DNA of 64,000 nucleotides. Origin: CAVYPR01 sp963770505 (GTDB lineage Bacteria; Actinomycetota; Acidimicrobiia; Acidimicrobiales; RAAP-2). The number at the start of each line of letters is the position of its first letter. Positions within the stretch are counted from its first letter, which is position 1. The position numbers and the translations under genes were made by a program. The notes under the pieces are model-generated. The model ran no database searches and had not been told where the DNA came from. It saw only the letters and a program-made list of their open reading frames with translations. Location: positions 62,001 to 126,000 of the forward strand of contig CAVYPR010000001.1 in the NCBI GenBank assembly GCA_963770505.1, written 5' to 3'. Below, piece after piece: positions 53,626-63,384 of this stretch.

Positions 53626-56600
53626 CTACGGGTATGTGTACAGGTCGGAGTTGGTGGGCGGCGTCGTCCCGCCGGCCGTCGTGACCGAGATCCTGACCTG
53701 GCCGGCTGCGTGCGCAGGAGCAGTGGCCAGGATCTGAGTGGACGATCTGACCGTGAAGGCCTCGGCTGTCGTTGTCCCGAACCTGACATGCTGCGCTGTC
53801 GAGAGCGCGGTTCCTGTGATGGTCACGGTGTTGCCTCCGGATGCCGGTCCACTTGTCCGAGACAGCGAGGTGATAGTGGGAGCGGGGAAGATTGTGATGC
53901 CGACCGTGGCCGTATTGGAGACCTGGCCGTCGGAGTCCTTCACTTCGTAGGTGAAGGAGTCATGGGTGACTCCGCTGCTGCCTGTCCTCGGAGTGTATTG
54001 GATGACATGTGAGCGCTCGACTGTGGCTGTGCCCTTGAGGGGGAAAGTCACCACCGTCAACGTTGCCGGCGCGATCGGGAATGTCGAGGTCACATGTGTC
54101 AAAACGTGGATTGTGGTCGAGCCCGTGGACGGCACCTTCACTGTGATGTTCGACGCCACGGGGTGCGGGGTGTTCACGGTGTACGACAATGTCTCGGTCG
54201 TCGTCTGATTCCCGAGAGCTCCACCGAAACCCACCGCCGTGATCTTGAGGTGGTGGGTGTTGCCCACGATGAGGCTGGTCGTATCGAACGGGCGGCCGTC
54301 TGTCACCTCCGTCGGGAAACCTGTCACTGTCTGGGTGGCGGTGCACGAAATCACCTCGACGGTGTCCCCGCACGAGAATGTGGCGTCTTCGACCGCCTTC
54401 CGGGTGTAGGAGCCGGTGTCGTTCGCCGAAGGCGTGACCACGGTGATTGTCGGCTTGTTCTGGTTCTCGATGTGGAGGTTCACCACCTCCAGGTTCGACG
54501 GGTTGCCGGCCGTATCTGAAACCGAGAACTCGAACGAGTCTGTGGCGAATGCCGAGTTGTTGTTGTGGTACGTGATCCTACCTGTGGACTGGATCGTTGC
54601 CGTCCCGTGGCTTGGTGAGCTCGCGATCTTCTCGCTCGAGAATGCCGCCGGGTAGGTGCCCGTGTAATTGAACGGCACTGTGACCGACCCGCCCGATGTG
54701 ACGGTGAACGTCTGTGTCGCCAGAGTCGGCGGGTTGGCCAACGTGATGAAGGTGGCGTACGAGATGCTCGTGTATGTCTCGCTGTTCACCGCCGTCACCG
54801 CGAAGGTGTGGATCTCGGTGGCCGTCGTCGACGTTGTCAAGGACCCGCCTGTTGCCACTGTATGTGCCCGAGCATTTGTCCATGTCTCGACGCCCTTGCA
54901 CGACTTGATCGTGACGCCGCTCGTCGGGTCACTGCAGTTGTACTGCGCCTTGACTGTCTTCCCGTAGGAGTAGACCGCGCCCTGGGAGGGCGTCGACAGC
55001 ATGGCTGTCGGTCCGGCAGGGTCGACCGCCGTGAAGGAGATGCCCGGAGCGCTCGTCGGCAACGTGCTGAACAATGTGCTTCCGGAAGAATACTGGGATG
55101 AGAGCAGTGTCCCGAAACCTGTGATGCTGGTGTTGTTGGTCTTAACAGAGGAGCCGATGGCGCCGATACCGGGCACCGTGACGGATCCTGCTGAGACAAC
55201 CCTCGCCGTGAAGGCCACGTAGATGTACGCGCCGTCGATTCCGTACTTCTCGGGCGACCCCGGGGTCAGGCACGAGGTGTAAGTCCGCGACTTTGTCTTT
55301 GTACCGGCGGGGTGTGGTGTCCCTGTGTTGTTCTGGCACGAGCTGCCGTTCCACTGCACGGGAAGGGAGGTTTTGCCGGTGGCTGTCACCGCCCATGTCC
55401 AGCCTGTGACCGCCTGTCCGTCGACCTTCACGGCACCGTGGATGGCCGTGACCGTCGGCTCCGCCACACTCGCACCCTTGTCGATTTGGCCCTTGGCCCC
55501 GCTCACGTACTTCACCCCGGTGAATGTGTTCCCCGAGATGCCCGTGTAGGTCAACGCAGCAACGCCTGTGGTGGTGGTTGCCTGTAGGTTCCCACCGGTC
55601 GAGGTGAACGGATCGGTCGTGGTGCTGGCGACCGCCAGGTCCGAACTGCCGGTGAGGCTTGTCACGGCGACGGCCCCCCCGCTGTGCGTCGTCCAAGCCG
55701 TGTAGCTGCTCCCGCCCGTGACTGCTGAGCAAAACTTCCCAGAGCCTGTCCCGATTGTGCCCGTCTGGTTGTAGTTGCAGGCCGAGGCGAGTTGAGCAGA
55801 GGCAGTGCCATAGGCGCTCGTGGGCAGACCGGTCTTCGAGGTGGTGACCTCACCTGTTATCACGGTGCCGCTGGGCACTGCGATGTTCACTGTCTCCTTG
55901 TACGGGCCGGTGTCATAGCCCGTCGCGGTGGCCGAATTGGCCGCGTGGGCGCCTGGCCGGTAGATCTGCTCGATGACATGCAGCTTGTCTCCGACCGCCA
56001 CCTGGCCGCCGTGGGTCGGACCGGTGACCTTGTAGTCGACTACGGGGAAGTGTGTTGCACCAAAGACGCATGCTTCCTTCGTGAACGTCTCGTCCTCGCT
56101 CAAGGCTGTGATGCCGATCTTGGAGTAGTCCTCGCCGAGGGAGCAGTTCCAGTTGGATGAACTCCAGGTGCTTGTGACCTTCATGTCACTCGAACTGGTC
56201 GCTGTCTGGTTGGACTTTGTCCCAGTCCGGTCAAAGTACCCGACGGTCTCAGTGGTCGGGTTGCCCTGCCTGTCCCTGGTCTGCACGGTGAAAGTGTGGT
56301 AGCCCGCCGACGTTGTGATCGCCGTGCCCGAACTGTCCGTACCCGTGCAGTACGTGATCGTTGTACCTGTATTGGCCTTGCAGGAGAACTTCGCCTTCAC
56401 GGTGGACCCGGTGACGTACTGCCCGCCGTTGAGGGGCGATGTGAGCGAAATCGTCGGTGGAACGAGGTTGTACGGCGGCTTGATGACCGTGTACTTGGAC
56501 GTGGTCGCACTTGCGACTGTCGAATTGTTCACGGCTCGGACGGTGAATGTGTGTGTGCCGAGCACCGAGGTTGTGATCGGACTGCCGTCTGTGGTGCTGT

Positions 56601-57564
56601 GGCCTGTGTTCGTGGCCGTGCAGCTCTTGATCCCGTCGCCGTAGGTCGGGGTGTCGGTGCACACGAAGTTGGCATGGACGCTCGAGTTCACGACCACCTT
56701 GCTTGTGGCACCGGGCGTGGTGATGGTGATCGTCGGAGCCACGTCGTCGTTCACTTGCGTAGTCACGAACGGCGGCTGGGGTGCGGGGTAGGGCCAGCAG
56801 TTGAGGGTGGCAACGATGTGGCCACCGACGGAACCTGCTGTCACCTCGCTCTGGGCCCCGAAGGCCGGGTCCGTCGACGTGTGGGAGCTGCCGACCGGCT
56901 GCACTGTGAGCAACCCGACGGCGAACTTGTTGGTCCTGGGGTCTGCCGATGACACCAGCTGCACGCTGATCGTGGCATCGATGTAGTCATCGCCGCCGGG
57001 GATCTCGGTGGGACTTGCGATCTTGACGATTTTGCCGCCGGGGGCATTCGAGTCTGTGGCGAGCGTAGCCGTGGTTGTAATCGCCATGTGTGTGGCGGGT
57101 GCTGTGGGTTTCCAGTAGTAGCCAGGCGACTTGATGGTGGGTCCCGAGACGACGGTGGCTGTCGCGGGGAGCGCAAGGCGCGTTGTTTCGTTGCCGACCC
57201 ATGTGATCTTGTATGTGCCTGTCTTGGACGGGATCTGACCGCTGCCGTTGGGTGCGAAGGTGTCCGTGAAGCCGCCGCCGGGTGTGATGGTCGCAGGTGT
57301 CGAAGTGGCGACGTATGTGACCGTCTCGGTGGCGCCCTCTGTCAGCTTGTCGGTCTCAGCCCAACAGTGCAGTGTGTCCTTCACGACCGATGCAGCCACG
57401 GCTCCTGCCGGCCTGCCTGTCGTCAGCCCGATGGCGTCCAACGAGCCCGCCAAGGTGCCGAGGCAGAGCGCTACGGCGAAGAAGTGCGAGAGAACGTGTC
57501 GGGTGAGCCCCACCCGCTTGCCGGCCGGGGCGCAAGCCCCTCCGAGCGTTGCCGAATGCCGCAT
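53626..57564 (-). CDS. Large secreted Ig-like/TIG surface protein (1312 aa)
   Basis: 1312 residues; ATG with AGGGGG 5 bases upstream. The signal peptide is near residues 20-58 ('VLSHFFAVALCLGTLAGSLDA'). The body is beta-rich with many paired cysteines. It contains Ig/cadherin-like modules such as 'PTISLTSPLNGGQYVTGSTVKA' and 'GAVYSYGKTVKAQYNCSD', then two VCBS/cadherin-like units ('SFEFSVSDTAGNPSNLEVVNL', 'DSFTYEVKDSDGQVSN'). The last 85 residues are a TIG domain nearly identical to those ending the proteins at 2-3190 and 57958-60885. It is divergently transcribed from 57958, and both genes are enclosed by inverted copies of the rnpB 3' end. No enzymatic motif is visible. Confidence 0.8.
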   Translation of the reverse strand: MRHSATLGGACAPAGKRVGLTRHVLSHFFAVALCLGTLAGSLDAIGLTTGRPAGAVAASVVKDTLHCWAETDKLTEGATETVTYVATSTPATITPGGGFTDTFAPNGSGQIPSKTGTYKITWVGNETTRLALPATATVVSGPTIKSPGYYWKPTAPATHMAITTTATLATDSNAPGGKIVKIASPTEIPGGDDYIDATISVQLVSSADPRTNKFAVGLLTVQPVGSSHTSTDPAFGAQSEVTAGSVGGHIVATLNCWPYPAPQPPFVTTQVNDDVAPTITITTPGATSKVVVNSSVHANFVCTDTPTYGDGIKSCTATNTGHSTTDGSPITTSVLGTHTFTVRAVNNSTVASATTSKYTVIKPPYNLVPPTISLTSPLNGGQYVTGSTVKAKFSCKANTGTTITYCTGTDSSGTAITTSAGYHTFTVQTRDRQGNPTTETVGYFDRTGTKSNQTATSSSDMKVTSTWSSSNWNCSLGEDYSKIGITALSEDETFTKEACVFGATHFPVVDYKVTGPTHGGQVAVGDKLHVIEQIYRPGAHAANSATATGYDTGPYKETVNIAVPSGTVITGEVTTSKTGLPTSAYGTASAQLASACNYNQTGTIGTGSGKFCSAVTGGSSYTAWTTHSGGAVAVTSLTGSSDLAVASTTTDPFTSTGGNLQATTTTGVAALTYTGISGNTFTGVKYVSGAKGQIDKGASVAEPTVTAIHGAVKVDGQAVTGWTWAVTATGKTSLPVQWNGSSCQNNTGTPHPAGTKTKSRTYTSCLTPGSPEKYGIDGAYIYVAFTARVVSAGSVTVPGIGAIGSSVKTNNTSITGFGTLLSSQYSSGSTLFSTLPTSAPGISFTAVDPAGPTAMLSTPSQGAVYSYGKTVKAQYNCSDPTSGVTIKSCKGVETWTNARAHTVATGGSLTTSTTATEIHTFAVTAVNSETYTSISYATFITLANPPTLATQTFTVTSGGSVTVPFNYTGTYPAAFSSEKIASSPSHGTATIQSTGRITYHNNNSAFATDSFEFSVSDTAGNPSNLEVVNLHIENQNKPTITVVTPSANDTGSYTRKAVEDATFSCGDTVEVISCTATQTVTGFPTEVTDGRPFDTTSLIVGNTHHLKITAVGFGGALGNQTTTETLSYTVNTPHPVASNITVKVPSTGSTTIHVLTHVTSTFPIAPATLTVVTFPLKGTATVERSHVIQYTPRTGSSGVTHDSFTYEVKDSDGQVSNTATVGITIFPAPTITSLSRTSGPASGGNTVTITGTALSTAQHVRFGTTTAEAFTVRSSTQILATAPAHAAGQVRISVTTAGGTTPPTNSDLYTYP

Positions 57565-57957
57565 GTTTCCCCCTGTGGAAGGCCTCTGCAGCGCGGACCG
57601 CCCTGATCTGGCCTATCCATGCCCATCCTGGGGCCGGCGCAAACTCTCATGCGGCGGACTTTGCGTCCGGGTGCGGCGGTCGGCCACCGTCACTCACGCT
57701 TCAGATGCTTTGCCGAGATCGGCCATCCCATCCTCGTTTGGGGTAGTGGCTCTCAGCCAGTCGTGCCCCAGGTCAAGCGAGGCTTACCGCATTCGGCCGC
57801 CACGGTGTGGCTCGAGCCCTAGAGGAGACCCATAGGGGGATGTCGCCGCTGGTGCAGGGGGGTTATCCTGTGGCCGGCCAGCCGAGCGGTCGGCGTGCCG
57901 CGGGGCCCAGATCGAAAACGGGGTCATCGCCCTAGTCCGTTGGGGGGTTGTTCGGGC
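57565..57957. other. Divergent promoter region between two surface-protein genes
   Basis: 393 bp. It must contain both promoters. A TATCCT element at 57864-57869 could serve the rightward gene, but no convincing -35 box was found for either direction. No small gene is evident. This would be the fixed centre if the cassette between the inverted repeats flips. Confidence 0.45.
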
Positions 57958-60885
57958 ATGGACGTGCACGGGTTCAGGTGGTTCAGGGCGCGCCCATGGG
58001 CGTTGAGTGTTCTTAGCGCTCTCTCACTGCTGGCTTCGGTTGCGGTTGTCGTCGCCGTCCGACCCGCAGGGGCCAGTGGCGCCCCATTTCCGGCGACCGG
58101 CTACTTCTCGATCGGAGAGTTGAACGGCCGCTCCTTCTTCGTCACCCCGACCGGGCAGCCCTTCTACTCGACCGGCATCGACCACGTCACACCCGACCCC
58201 GATACCGATCAGACGACGGGCAAGTGCCCGTACTGCGAGACGATCGCAAACGAGTACCCAACCACCACAGCGTGGGTTTCGGCAACCGTCTCCAGGCTCC
58301 GGTCGTGGGGGTTCAACAGCCTGGGGCCATTTTCGAACTACACCCTGTTTGGGTCGCAGATGCCCTTCAGCGTTCAGCTGGGAATGGCAAGTGGAGATGA
58401 CTGGTTCACACCGTCGTTCGTCACTCATGCGAACGCTGTCGCTGCCAGTGAAGTCGCCCCGTTGGCGAACGACCCGAATCTCATCGGCTGGTATACGGAC
58501 AGCGAACTGCACTGGGGCCCGGGTGGGACAGAACTGCGGCCAGTCCTCGACACATACTTGGCATTGCCTACAGGATCGCCGGGCCATGCAGTGGCCGAAC
58601 AGTACGTGGGCAATCCCAATGGATTTGTGTACGCGTTGGCCACCCGCTATTTCCAGGTCACCACGGCGGCTGTCCGCAAATACGACACCCATCATTTGAT
58701 TCTGGGGGTCAAGGCGACATCACAGGAGATCCAGCCCCAGCTTCTCGAAGCCGCGAGCCCTTATGTCGACGTCTTCAGCATCGACGACTACGCGCTGAGT
58801 CCCGGTCTTGCAAATCTCATCGACAGAGCCTTCCCCCAGTACCTTGCGCTGACACCCACGTTGGCCAACCTCGAGAAGTACGTACAGCGCCCGATCATGG
58901 TGGCGGAATACTCGTTTAGGGCAATAACGCCGCAAACGCCGGACACCGTTCCGGGCGTGTACGCCACCTACCCGACACAGCAGGCCAGGGCCGCTGCCTA
59001 CACCAACTACATCGCGCCGCTGTACCTGCACGCACCCTGGGTCGTTGGGGATGAGTGGTTCGAGTACGTCGACGAGCCGCAAGGAGGCCGTTTCGACGGG
59101 GAGAACGACAACTTCGGGGTGGTGGACGTCGAAGACCAGCCGTATCAAGACCTCGTTACGCAAATGGAGATCCTGCACTCGATGGCACCAGATCGCGTGG
59201 CTCAGTCGGGGCCCGCCTGCGACTCGTGGGCTGACAACACAGGCCAAGTGACTTGTACCGCCACACTGCCCCAGGTCAGTTATCCTCTGAGCGTCTTCTC
59301 CACATCACTGCCCGGGGCCACTCAGGGCGCGGCGTATGCCAACTACGTCATCGCCGAGGGTGGGAGGCCCGGCTACACCTTCGCAGTGCCTTCCCAGCAA
59401 TCCCTGCCAGCCGGTCTGCAGCTAGCCGCGACAGGGCTCGTCTCGGGCAAGCCGACGGTATCCGGCCACTTCACCTTTACGGTTGATGTCACCGACTCGA
59501 CCAACCCCAACCCGCTATCGGCGACCCAGACAGTGTCCATCACAATCGCGCCCCCTCCCGTCGCCATCTCGACCTCGGTGCTTCCAGCCGGCATCGTCGG
59601 CGTCCCGTACTCCGCAACGCTGGATGCGATCGGGGGGCATCCGCCATACACGTGGTCGGGGACCGGTCTTCCAAAGGGTCTCTCCCTTTCCTCGACAGGC
59701 GAGATCACCGGAACGCCCACCGCCTCGAGCGACTCAACAGTGGACATCATCGTCACCGACTCCTCCACGCCCAATGCGGAAACAGCGACACAGTCTTTCG
59801 CTCTCACAGTGCGGACCAGGTCGATGACCACGGCGACGGCGGCCCCCGATACCACCACGTGGGGTCGGGTAGTCACGTATTCGGCGATGGTCTCTGGAAC
59901 AGAAGGTGTGCCGACTGGCACAGTGACGTTCACCGTCGGACAATCCACTCTCTGCACGGCACCCATCGTGGCCGGTAAGGCGTCTTGCACCGCCACCACG
60001 GCTCCGGTAGGGGCCGACGCGGTTGCCGCGACTTACGTGGGCAGTTCGGTCTATGCAAGCTCCGCCGGCACCACCGCGTTGACAGTGCTGACACCGCCGA
60101 TGGGCTACCCAATTATCACCTCCATATCACGCACAAGCGGTCCGACGTCGGGTGGAACCTCGGTGACGATCACAGGGTCCGGGTTCAAGACAGTGCAGCA
60201 GGTGAGCTTCGGTACGACGATGGCCAGGTCGTACGTCGTCAAGTCGGCATCCCAGATCCAGGCGGTGTCCCCGCCGCACGCTGCCGGCACCGTGGCGGTT
60301 GCGGTGACCACGCTGGATGGGACGACCGCAGCCACGGCCGTGAGCAACTTCAAGTTTGTGAGCCCTCCGCCGGTGGTGACCAGCATCACGCCATCGGTCG
60401 GTGTGGCAGCCGGCGGGACGACGGTGACGGTGACAGGTAGCGGGTTCCTTGGAACCACCGGGGTCAAGTTCGGCTCGGCCACAGGGACGTCCATCACAGG
60501 GAACGCCACCGGCACCCGGCTCACGGTGAAGAGCCCGCCCGGCACCTTGGGGACAACCGTTGACATTCGGGTGGTGGCACCGGGCGGTGAGAGTCCCGTG
60601 GTGACGAGCGACAGGTTCACCTACGGCTCGGGTACGTCTATCACGTCGCTCTCCCGGTCAACCGGCCCGGTTGCTGGTGGAACCTCGGTCACCATCACAG
60701 GCACCGGGTTCTCGACAGTGAGGTACGTAAAGTTCGGGACAACGACAGCCAAGGCCTTCACGGTCAGATCGACGACCCAGATTGTGGCCACCGCACCCGC
60801 ACACGCGGCCGGGCAAGTCAGGATCTCGGTGACGACGGCAGGCGGGACGACGCCGGCCACCAGCAACGACCTGTACACATACTGA
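57958..60885 (+). CDS. Secreted GH-A clan glycosidase with Ig-like and TIG domains
   Basis: 975 residues from ATG 57958. Residues 10-42 are a signal peptide. Residues 45-430 form a TIM-barrel glycosidase of the GH-A (agarase/beta-galactosidase-like) type. Glu183 in 'IGWYTDSELHWGP' is the likely acid/base, in the usual NE position but with Ser before Glu. Glu317 in 'RPIMVAEYSF' is the likely nucleophile, and 'GDEWFEYVDEP' lines the active site. He_PIG-like Ig units (about 445-620), one Big_3-type domain (620-705) and three TIG domains finish the protein. It probably degrades an external polysaccharide while anchored through its repeats. The substrate is unknown. A hairpin terminator follows. 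Confidence 0.75.
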   Translation: MDVHGFRWFRARPWALSVLSALSLLASVAVVVAVRPAGASGAPFPATGYFSIGELNGRSFFVTPTGQPFYSTGIDHVTPDPDTDQTTGKCPYCETIANEYPTTTAWVSATVSRLRSWGFNSLGPFSNYTLFGSQMPFSVQLGMASGDDWFTPSFVTHANAVAASEVAPLANDPNLIGWYTDSELHWGPGGTELRPVLDTYLALPTGSPGHAVAEQYVGNPNGFVYALATRYFQVTTAAVRKYDTHHLILGVKATSQEIQPQLLEAASPYVDVFSIDDYALSPGLANLIDRAFPQYLALTPTLANLEKYVQRPIMVAEYSFRAITPQTPDTVPGVYATYPTQQARAAAYTNYIAPLYLHAPWVVGDEWFEYVDEPQGGRFDGENDNFGVVDVEDQPYQDLVTQMEILHSMAPDRVAQSGPACDSWADNTGQVTCTATLPQVSYPLSVFSTSLPGATQGAAYANYVIAEGGRPGYTFAVPSQQSLPAGLQLAATGLVSGKPTVSGHFTFTVDVTDSTNPNPLSATQTVSITIAPPPVAISTSVLPAGIVGVPYSATLDAIGGHPPYTWSGTGLPKGLSLSSTGEITGTPTASSDSTVDIIVTDSSTPNAETATQSFALTVRTRSMTTATAAPDTTTWGRVVTYSAMVSGTEGVPTGTVTFTVGQSTLCTAPIVAGKASCTATTAPVGADAVAATYVGSSVYASSAGTTALTVLTPPMGYPIITSISRTSGPTSGGTSVTITGSGFKTVQQVSFGTTMARSYVVKSASQIQAVSPPHAAGTVAVAVTTLDGTTAATAVSNFKFVSPPPVVTSITPSVGVAAGGTTVTVTGSGFLGTTGVKFGSATGTSITGNATGTRLTVKSPPGTLGTTVDIRVVAPGGESPVVTSDRFTYGSGTSITSLSRSTGPVAGGTSVTITGTGFSTVRYVKFGTTTAKAFTVRSTTQIVATAPAHAAGQVRISVTTAGGTTPATSNDLYTY

Positions 60886-60907
60886 ATGGCCGCGGTGAGC
60901 CTCGGCT

Positions 60908-60941
60908 CGCCCCACCGGCGGTTACGGCCGTCGGTGGGGCG
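60908..60941 (+). terminator. Hairpin terminator after the glycosidase/TIG gene
   Basis: CGCCCCACCG pairs perfectly with CGGTGGGGCG (10 bp), 22 bp after the stop and 6 bp before the rnpB-derived repeat. Confidence 0.65.
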
Positions 60942-60946
60942 ATTGC

Positions 60947-60977
60947 GACGGTGAGCCGGCCTATAGGCGGGATTCTG
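60947..60977 (-). repeat. Perfect 31-bp copy of the rnpB 3' end (candidate distal att site)
   Basis: Identical over 31 bp and in the same orientation as 62999-63029, the 3' end of rnpB. The two copies delimit a 2052-bp segment containing the integrase. Identity stops exactly at both ends, as expected for an attachment-site duplication. Confidence 0.85.
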
Positions 60978-61574
60978 AAAGCGACGATTGAGCTACTTGG
61001 GGAAATCGTCCGAAAGGCGGTTTGACTAGGGACTTCCAATTATCGGCAGTGACCGCCCGTTACCGCACATTGCCGTGCTCCGGTGGCAGAAATGTGTCAG
61101 ATCGCACTTGGGCCTGGTGGCCCGACCGAAGGCACGAGCGGTCGTGTCTCGGCAGCCCTGGACTCCGCACAGGGGGAGGGGGGAGGAAAAGCGAGCCCCA
61201 GTTGGCCCTTGGGGCCGCCAGATGGGCTCATAGGGGCGCTGAGAGGTTTCTACAGTCGGTAGGGGGCTGGGGAGAGGTTGTGAGGTTGCCAGGTCTGTCC
61301 GCACCCGAACCTCCACCAGGTCCCCGATCCCCACGGTGCCCGCTTCCCTCTCGGCAGACCCGTGGCCTCGTCCCACCCATGCTTCGACCCCCCTACGCCT
61401 CGGCCCTCCCGAGCGTTTAGAGAATCTTGGCGGCAGCCTCCTCAGGCGTCACTGGACCGTCAGAGGTGACCAGGGAAGCGGCCCGCCGTCCCCTATCCCC
61501 ACATGCCGCTGGTCGAGCTGCAGAGGCGCGCTCCCGGCAATAGCCTCCGGTCCGGCAGCTGAACGTCCCTCGGG
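60978..61574. other. Non-coding-looking interior of the integrase element
   Basis: About 600 bp. Open frames exist on both strands but have low-complexity, Pro/Arg/Ser-rich translations with no start signals or family resemblance. I see no gene that I can support. Confidence 0.45.
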
Positions 61575-61760
61575 GTGGAGCTCATCGACGGATTCGAGAT
61601 CGTCGAGGTCGGCATCGTGCGCCTCAGGTGCAAGTGTGGCGCTGCGTGGGTTGTCGGCCGACGGGAGCTGGCGAGTGCCTACCTGGCGGCCGTCCGGGCG
61701 GGGCGAACTGAATTCGAGCTCGCCAGGGTGCCCGCCCAGCCGCCTACTCCGAGGCTATGA
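61575..61760 (+). CDS. Small cysteine-containing protein in the integrase element, unknown function
   Basis: 61 residues from GTG. GC-rich third positions and a globular-looking start ('ELIDGFEIVEVGIVRLRCKCG') suggest a real small gene. A CxC pair could bind metal. It is not recognisable as an excisionase: no helix-turn-helix is visible. Its last codons overlap by 6 bp the restored C-terminus of the integrase on the opposite strand. Confidence 0.4.
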   Translation: MELIDGFEIVEVGIVRLRCKCGAAWVVGRRELASAYLAAVRAGRTEFELARVPAQPPTPRL

Positions 61761-62944
61761 CCCCTCGCCAGCGCTGAGGGCCTTCGCCACCAGCCCGCCG
61801 ATCAACTCCCCAGCGGCGGCGCCCCGGTCTTCCGTGGCGTGCAGGTAGACGGCGGCCATGACCCCCCGGTGTGGCCGAGCTGGCCGGCGGCGGTGGGCAG
61901 GTCCACCCCTTGAGCCACGAGTTCTGTGGCGGCGAAGTGGCGCAAGGTGTGGAAGTCGGCGGGGATCTTGAGACGCTTCGCCAGTCGGCCGACGTACTCG
62001 GTCATGGACTTGGCGCGCATCGGCGTCGTGCCCCCGTCGTAGGAGAGCAGCCAGCCATTCGGGTCGGTGCCCGTCCGCTCCTGCTGCAACTCCCAGTAGC
62101 GATCGAGCTGCGCCACCCCGGCCGCCCCGATGAACACCTTCCTGCCCTTCCCCGTCTTAGTCGTGGTGAGGTGTTGCCCACCCTCCCCCGGGACCCATGC
62201 GCGCTCGACGGTGAGGCAGGACCGCTCCCAGTCGAGATCGTCCCACCGCAGCCCGCACAGCTCACCACGCCGGCAACCGGTGATCGCTCCGAGGACGATG
62301 GCGAGGGCCATGTCCGGGTCCTCGTCGGCCAGAGCCGCTTGGTGGAGCTGCACGACCTGCTCCACGGAGATTGACGGTGCCTCGGTGTTTGCAGCCTGAA
62401 GCTGCGCCTTCTTGGCGGGGTTGGCCTTGAGCCATCCCCATTCGACAGCCTGAGCCAGGGCCCCCGAAAGCACGGCGTGGTCGAGCTTGATGGTCCGGGG
62501 TGAGAGCCCTTTGTCGGCCAGCGTGCCGAGGTAGGCGTCGATGTCCTGGGCGGTGAGCTTGTTGAGGCGCCTGGATCCGAGCGCCGGCCGGATGTGCTTC
62601 TCGACGTGGATCCTGTACGTCTCCAACGTTGAGCGTGCTTTGCCGATCCGCTCGAGGTTGGCCAACCACTTGTCGAAGAGACTCCCAAGAGTGGCGGTCG
62701 TCCCCACCACCGACGCGGCCTCGGACTTCCGTACCTTTTTCTCGAACTTCTCGAGCGCCTTGCCCGCCGCTCGCTTCCCGCCGATGAACACCTTGGAGCG
62801 GTGCACCGGCGGTCCCTGCTTCACGACCTTGCCGCTCTCGTCCCGGACGGTGCGGTTGGGGTCCCGGCCGACGTAGACACGCATCTCCCACCGCCTCGAC
62901 CCGTCCTGCTTGGACGGGGAGAGCTCCCGCAACGTGCCGGCCAT
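61755..62944 (-). pseudogene. int: Tyrosine recombinase (phage-type integrase), frameshifted before the catalytic Tyr
   Basis: About 399 residues if repaired. An N-terminal arm-binding-like AP2 region lies at residues 15-75, a SAM-like core-binding domain at 85-175, and the catalytic domain at 195-399. Catalytic Arg225 ('TGCRRGE'), Lys263 ('TTKTGKGR'), His332/Arg335 ('HTLRH') and His358 ('LGHTGG') are present. After 'LGHTGG' the frame runs through a six-C run at 61862-61867 (plus strand) into unrelated sequence. Adding one base restores 'GGVMAAVYLHATEDRGAAAG', placing Tyr nine residues after His358 as in the family, and ending at TAG 61757-61755. The start ATG 62944 has GGGAG upstream. The gene reads away from rnpB, 55 bp from its 3' end. 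Confidence 0.85.
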
Positions 62945-62956
62945 TCCGTACTCCCT

Positions 62957-62977
62957 TAGTAGGGATATAGTAGGGAT
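62957..62977. repeat. Direct repeats upstream of the integrase
   Basis: TAGTAGGGAT occurs twice with an 11-bp period (62957-62966 and 62968-62977), between the integrase start and the att copy. Candidate arm-type integrase sites or an autoregulatory operator; the minus-strand TACTAT inside could be the -10. Confidence 0.5.
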
Positions 62978-62998
62978 TGACCTGAATAATACCAGGTT

Positions 62999-63384
<386 letters not shown>

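Noticed and set aside
61022..61420. Protein genes on either strand between the distal att copy and the small 61-residue gene
   Set aside because: Translations are Pro/Arg/Ser-rich, no ribosome sites, no family resemblance, and they overlap each other antisense.
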